A stretch of 8,276 nt of DNA from an uncultured Anaerosacchariphilus sp. (GTDB taxonomy: Bacteria; Bacillota; Clostridia; Lachnospirales; Lachnospiraceae). A program made the position numbers and the translations under genes. Of this stretch, positions 5,238 to 8,276 are shown in pieces. The stretch lies in the NCBI GenBank assembly GCA_934402125.1, contig CAKRTY010000055.1:1-8276 (forward strand). The letters are read 5' to 3'. Below the pieces are notes generated by a model that was not told the origin of the DNA, searched no databases, and saw only the letters and a program-made list of their open reading frames with translations. The first letter of the stretch is position 1. Each line of letters starts with the position of its first letter.

Positions 5238-8200
5238 ATGCAGAAGATGTTCGCGGAGGTATTTCCGCCCCTGCACGTGGAGAAGGGTCTGTCCGATCTT
5301 CTGGAGCAGGTGCGGGTGGAGAAGGTGACCTCCAACCGGGCAAAAAATTTCATAAGAGTGTATCTTGTGAGCGGAAAGCTGATCCATAAGGAGCAGCTTT
5401 TTCAGCTTGAAAAGACATTGAAGAAGCAGCTGTTCGGCGCGGCGGATATCACGGTGAAGGTTCTGGAGCGCTACGAGCTGTCGGAACAATATACGCCGGA
5501 AAAGCTGATGGAGCTCTATAAGGACAGTATCCTGTTTGAGCTGCGTCATTACAGTATGCTGGAATACAACCTGTTCCGGGGGGCGAAAATCGATTTCCCG
5601 GAAAACCGGGTCATGAAGCTGGAAATGCAGAAAACGACCCTGGGAGAGGACGCGGCCGACGAGCTTATCCGCATTCTCTACAAGATTTTCACGGAACGCT
5701 GTGGATTAGACGTGAAGATTCAGGTGGAGTTTGTGGATAAAAAGGAAGAAAAGAAGAAGCGGACCGGCCGGGCAGATGTGGAGAAGCAGGCAGAGGCCCT
5801 GAACGCGGCCATGTGGGCGGCGAAGCAGGCAGCCGACGCGGCGGGCGGAGCAGAGGAGCAGGAGGCAGAAGGAGCGGCTGCAGCCGGTGCTAAGGCAGAG
5901 AAGAAGCCCGCGGCCAAAGCAGAAGGAAAAAAGAACTTCGGCAATTTTGGCAAGAGCGAGTATGCTTACGGCAAGACCCTGCGAAGCGGCGGAGGCTTCC
6001 GGAGCCGCGGCAATTCTAATAATCCCGACGTGCTCTATGGACGTGATTTCGACGACAGCGAGCTGACCGATCTGGTGCAGGTGATCGGAGAGATGGGCGA
6101 GGTAGTGATCCACGGTCAGGTGACCGGCTGGGACGAGCGGGAGATCCGCGGGGAAAAGACCATTGTGACCATTACCGTGACGGATTATACGGATACGATC
6201 CGGATTAAGATTTTTGAGAAAAACGACGAGATGGAAGCCTTCCGGGAGAAGGTGAAAAAGGGATCCTTTATCAAGCTGAAGGGTCTGACTGCCATGGACC
6301 GTTTTGACAACGAGCTGACCATCAGCTCCGTGGTGGGAATTAAAAAGTCTTCGGATTTCCGGACGCCCCGGACGGACAACAGCGAGCTGAAGCGGGTGGA
6401 GCTCCATTGTCATACGAAAATGAGCGATATGGACGGCGTCTCCGATGTGAAAAGTATCATCGAACGGGCCAAAGCCTGGGGGCATACGGCTATCGCGGTG
6501 ACGGATCACGGCGTGGTGCAGGCTTACCCAGAGGCCAGTCACAGTCTGGGCAAGGGCGATCCCTTTAAAATAATCTATGGCGTGGAAGGCTATCTGGTCG
6601 ACGACCTGAAGGATATCGTCACCGACGCGGCAGGACAGAGCCTGGACGACGTCTACGTGGTGTTTGATATCGAGACGACAGGCTTTTCCGCGGAAAATGA
6701 CCGGATCATTGAGATTGGCGCGGTGCGGGTGGAAAAGGGAGAAATCACCGACCGATTCAGCGTATTTGTCAATCCCCAGGTGCCGATTCCCTTTGAAATC
6801 GAGAAGCTGACCGGAATCAGCGACGAGATGGTGCTGGGAGAGCCCACTATAGAGGAGATATTACCCCGGTTCCTGGAATTCTGCAGGGGAGCCGTCATGG
6901 TGGCCCACAATGCGGGCTTTGATATGAGCTTTATCCGCAAAAACAGCGAGCGGCAGGGACTGCCCTGTGAATTTACGGTGGTGGATACGGTGGCCCTGGC
7001 CCGGATTCTGCTGCCCCAGCTGAACCGTTATAAGCTGGATCATGTGGCCAAGGCCCTGAATGTATCCTTGGAAAATCATCACCGGGCCGTGGACGACGCA
7101 GGCTGTACAGCGGAAATTTTTGTAAAATTCGTGCAGATGCTGAAGGAGCGGGACGTCTTTGACCTGAATGGCGTCAATCAGATGAGCAGTCTGGACGGGG
7201 AGGCCATTAAGAAGCTGCCCTCCCACCATGTAATTATTCTGGCGAAAAATGAGATTGGCCGGGTGAATCTGTACCGGATGGTGTCCTGGTCTCATATGGA
7301 TTATTTTGCCCGGGTGCCGAGAATCCCCAAAAGCGTGCTCCAGAAGCACCGGGAGGGACTGATCGTAGGATCCGCCTGCGAGGCCGGAGAACTCTATCAG
7401 GCTCTGGTCCGTTCCGCGCCCGATGAGGAAATCGCAAGGCTGGTGAATTTCTATGACTATCTGGAAATCCAGCCCCTGGGTAACAATGAATTTATGCTGC
7501 GGGGAGAACGCCCCACCTTTGAGTCCCGGGAGGATCTGATCCGTCTGAATAAAAAGATCGTGTCGCTGGGCGAACAGTTTCACAAGCCTGTGGTGGCTAC
7601 CTGCGACGTACATTTCCTGAATCCGGAGGACGAGGTCTACCGCCGGATTATCATGGCCGGAAAGGGCTTTAAGGACGCGGACGATCAGGCGCCGCTGTAT
7701 CTTCGGACCACCGAGGAAATGCTGGCGGAATTTGAGTATCTGGGAAGCGACAAGGCAGAAGAGGTAGTTATCACTAACACCAATAAGATTGCGGATATGA
7801 TTGAACGGATATCCCCGGTGCGCCCGGATAAGTGTCCGCCGGTCATTGAAAATTCCGACCAGACCCTTCGTGATATCTGTTATGAGAAGGCCCATTCCAT
7901 CTACGGGGAGGAGCTGCCTCCCGTGGTAACGGAGCGCCTGGAGAAGGAGCTTCATTCCATTATCTCCAACGGCTTTGCGGTTATGTATATCATTGCCCAG
8001 AAGCTGGTGTGGAAATCCAATGCGGACGGTTATCTGGTAGGCTCCCGTGGTTCCGTAGGCTCCTCCTTCGTAGCCACCATGGCCGGAATTACCGAGGTCA
8101 ATCCGCTGCCGCCCCATTACTATTGTCCCTCCTGCCATTACAGCGATTTTGAGTCGGAGGAGGTGCGGAAATACGCGGGCGCGGCCGGCTGCGACATGCC

Positions 8201-8276
8201 GGACAAGGCCTGTCCGGTCTGCGGAGGTCCCCTGAAGAAGGAGGGCTTCGATATTCCCTTTGAGACCTTCCTGGGC
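5238..8276 (+). CDS. polC: DNA polymerase III alpha subunit, PolC type (5' two thirds; runs off window)
   Basis: The frame is open for 1013 codons to the last base; PolC proteins are about 1430-1500 residues, so the C-terminal third is missing here. This is the Gram-positive replicative polymerase with built-in proofreading. Domains in order: PolC N-terminal domain (about 1-166); a Lys/Ala/Glu- then Gly/Ser-rich linker (about 167-268); OB fold (about 285-365); PHP domain starting HCH (390-392) with TDH (422-424) and Glu450; a DEDDh 3'-5' exonuclease inserted in the PHP domain, with all residues present (Asp477, Glu479, Asp562, His615, Asp620); the rest of the PHP domain with CDVH (789-792); then the polymerase start with GSRGSVGSS (935-943) and a zinc cluster of Cys963, Cys966, Cys992, Cys995 (plus Cys985). 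The palm aspartates should lie just past the edge. The ATG at 5238 has AGGGAG 7 nt upstream. It lies 11 nt behind ispG. Confidence 0.97.
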   Translation, partial: MQKMFAEVFPPLHVEKGLSDLLEQVRVEKVTSNRAKNFIRVYLVSGKLIHKEQLFQLEKTLKKQLFGAADITVKVLERYELSEQYTPEKLMELYKDSILFELRHYSMLEYNLFRGAKIDFPENRVMKLEMQKTTLGEDAADELIRILYKIFTERCGLDVKIQVEFVDKKEEKKKRTGRADVEKQAEALNAAMWAAKQAADAAGGAEEQEAEGAAAAGAKAEKKPAAKAEGKKNFGNFGKSEYAYGKTLRSGGGFRSRGNSNNPDVLYGRDFDDSELTDLVQVIGEMGEVVIHGQVTGWDEREIRGEKTIVTITVTDYTDTIRIKIFEKNDEMEAFREKVKKGSFIKLKGLTAMDRFDNELTISSVVGIKKSSDFRTPRTDNSELKRVELHCHTKMSDMDGVSDVKSIIERAKAWGHTAIAVTDHGVVQAYPEASHSLGKGDPFKIIYGVEGYLVDDLKDIVTDAAGQSLDDVYVVFDIETTGFSAENDRIIEIGAVRVEKGEITDRFSVFVNPQVPIPFEIEKLTGISDEMVLGEPTIEEILPRFLEFCRGAVMVAHNAGFDMSFIRKNSERQGLPCEFTVVDTVALARILLPQLNRYKLDHVAKALNVSLENHHRAVDDAGCTAEIFVKFVQMLKERDVFDLNGVNQMSSLDGEAIKKLPSHHVIILAKNEIGRVNLYRMVSWSHMDYFARVPRIPKSVLQKHREGLIVGSACEAGELYQALVRSAPDEEIARLVNFYDYLEIQPLGNNEFMLRGERPTFESREDLIRLNKKIVSLGEQFHKPVVATCDVHFLNPEDEVYRRIIMAGKGFKDADDQAPLYLRTTEEMLAEFEYLGSDKAEEVVITNTNKIADMIERISPVRPDKCPPVIENSDQTLRDICYEKAHSIYGEELPPVVTERLEKELHSIISNGFAVMYIIAQKLVWKSNADGYLVGSRGSVGSSFVATMAGITEVNPLPPHYYCPSCHYSDFESEEVRKYAGAAGCDMPDKACPVCGGPLKKEGFDIPFETFLG

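Noticed and set aside
5706..6542. Minus-strand open frame of 278 codons, partly Cys/Leu-rich like a membrane protein
   Set aside because: The hydrophobic stretch is the complement of the Lys/Ala/Glu-rich PolC linker codons; no start signal was seen.
6861..8138. Long open frame (425 codons) on the minus strand inside polC
   Set aside because: It is antisense to an unmistakable PolC exonuclease/polymerase region, has no recognisable domain and no good ribosome-binding site, and is His/Gln/Gly/Leu-rich as expected from mirrored coding sequence.

Overview
The window looks like a stretch of ordinary chromosome from a low-to-mid GC Firmicute, most likely a clostridial anaerobe such as Lachnospiraceae. 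The pointers are a PolC-type replicative polymerase (a Firmicutes hallmark), purine-rich Shine-Dalgarno sites of the AGGAGG type, sigma-A promoters with perfect TATAAT boxes, and the MEP isoprenoid route (IspG). The family-level placement is inference; nothing in the window names a species.

Layout. At the left edge is a tRNA-Gly(GCC) on the minus strand, missing its last few 3' bases. It has its own promoter with an A/T-tract UP-like element. Everything else is on the plus strand. A promoter at 183-211 drives thyA-dfrA, the thymidylate pair: ThyA consumes methylene-tetrahydrofolate and releases dihydrofolate, which the adjacent DHFR reduces back. A second promoter (1647-1675) serves ilvE, a branched-chain aminotransferase, which ends at a strong intrinsic terminator (2792-2828). 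A third promoter (2866-2894) starts a run of SEDS glycosyltransferase (ftsW/rodA type), ispG and polC with gaps of 32 and 11 nt and no terminator visible between them. It therefore reads as one transcription unit joining peptidoglycan polymerisation, isoprenoid (lipid carrier) synthesis and replication. polC is the largest gene here: its reading frame is open from 5238 to the last base (1013 codons, roughly two thirds of the protein), and the window ends just before the catalytic aspartates of the polymerase palm.

I found no mobile element, CRISPR array, phage gene, toxin-antitoxin pair or defence system. The observations worth a second look are small: a repeated AAGAACGAT box placed just before two ribosome-binding sites, divergent active-site loops in ThyA and DHFR, a divergent SEDS protein, a lysine/alanine-rich linker in PolC, and an unusual upstream neighbour for the ispG-polC pair. 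I see no convincing evidence of a previously undescribed system.
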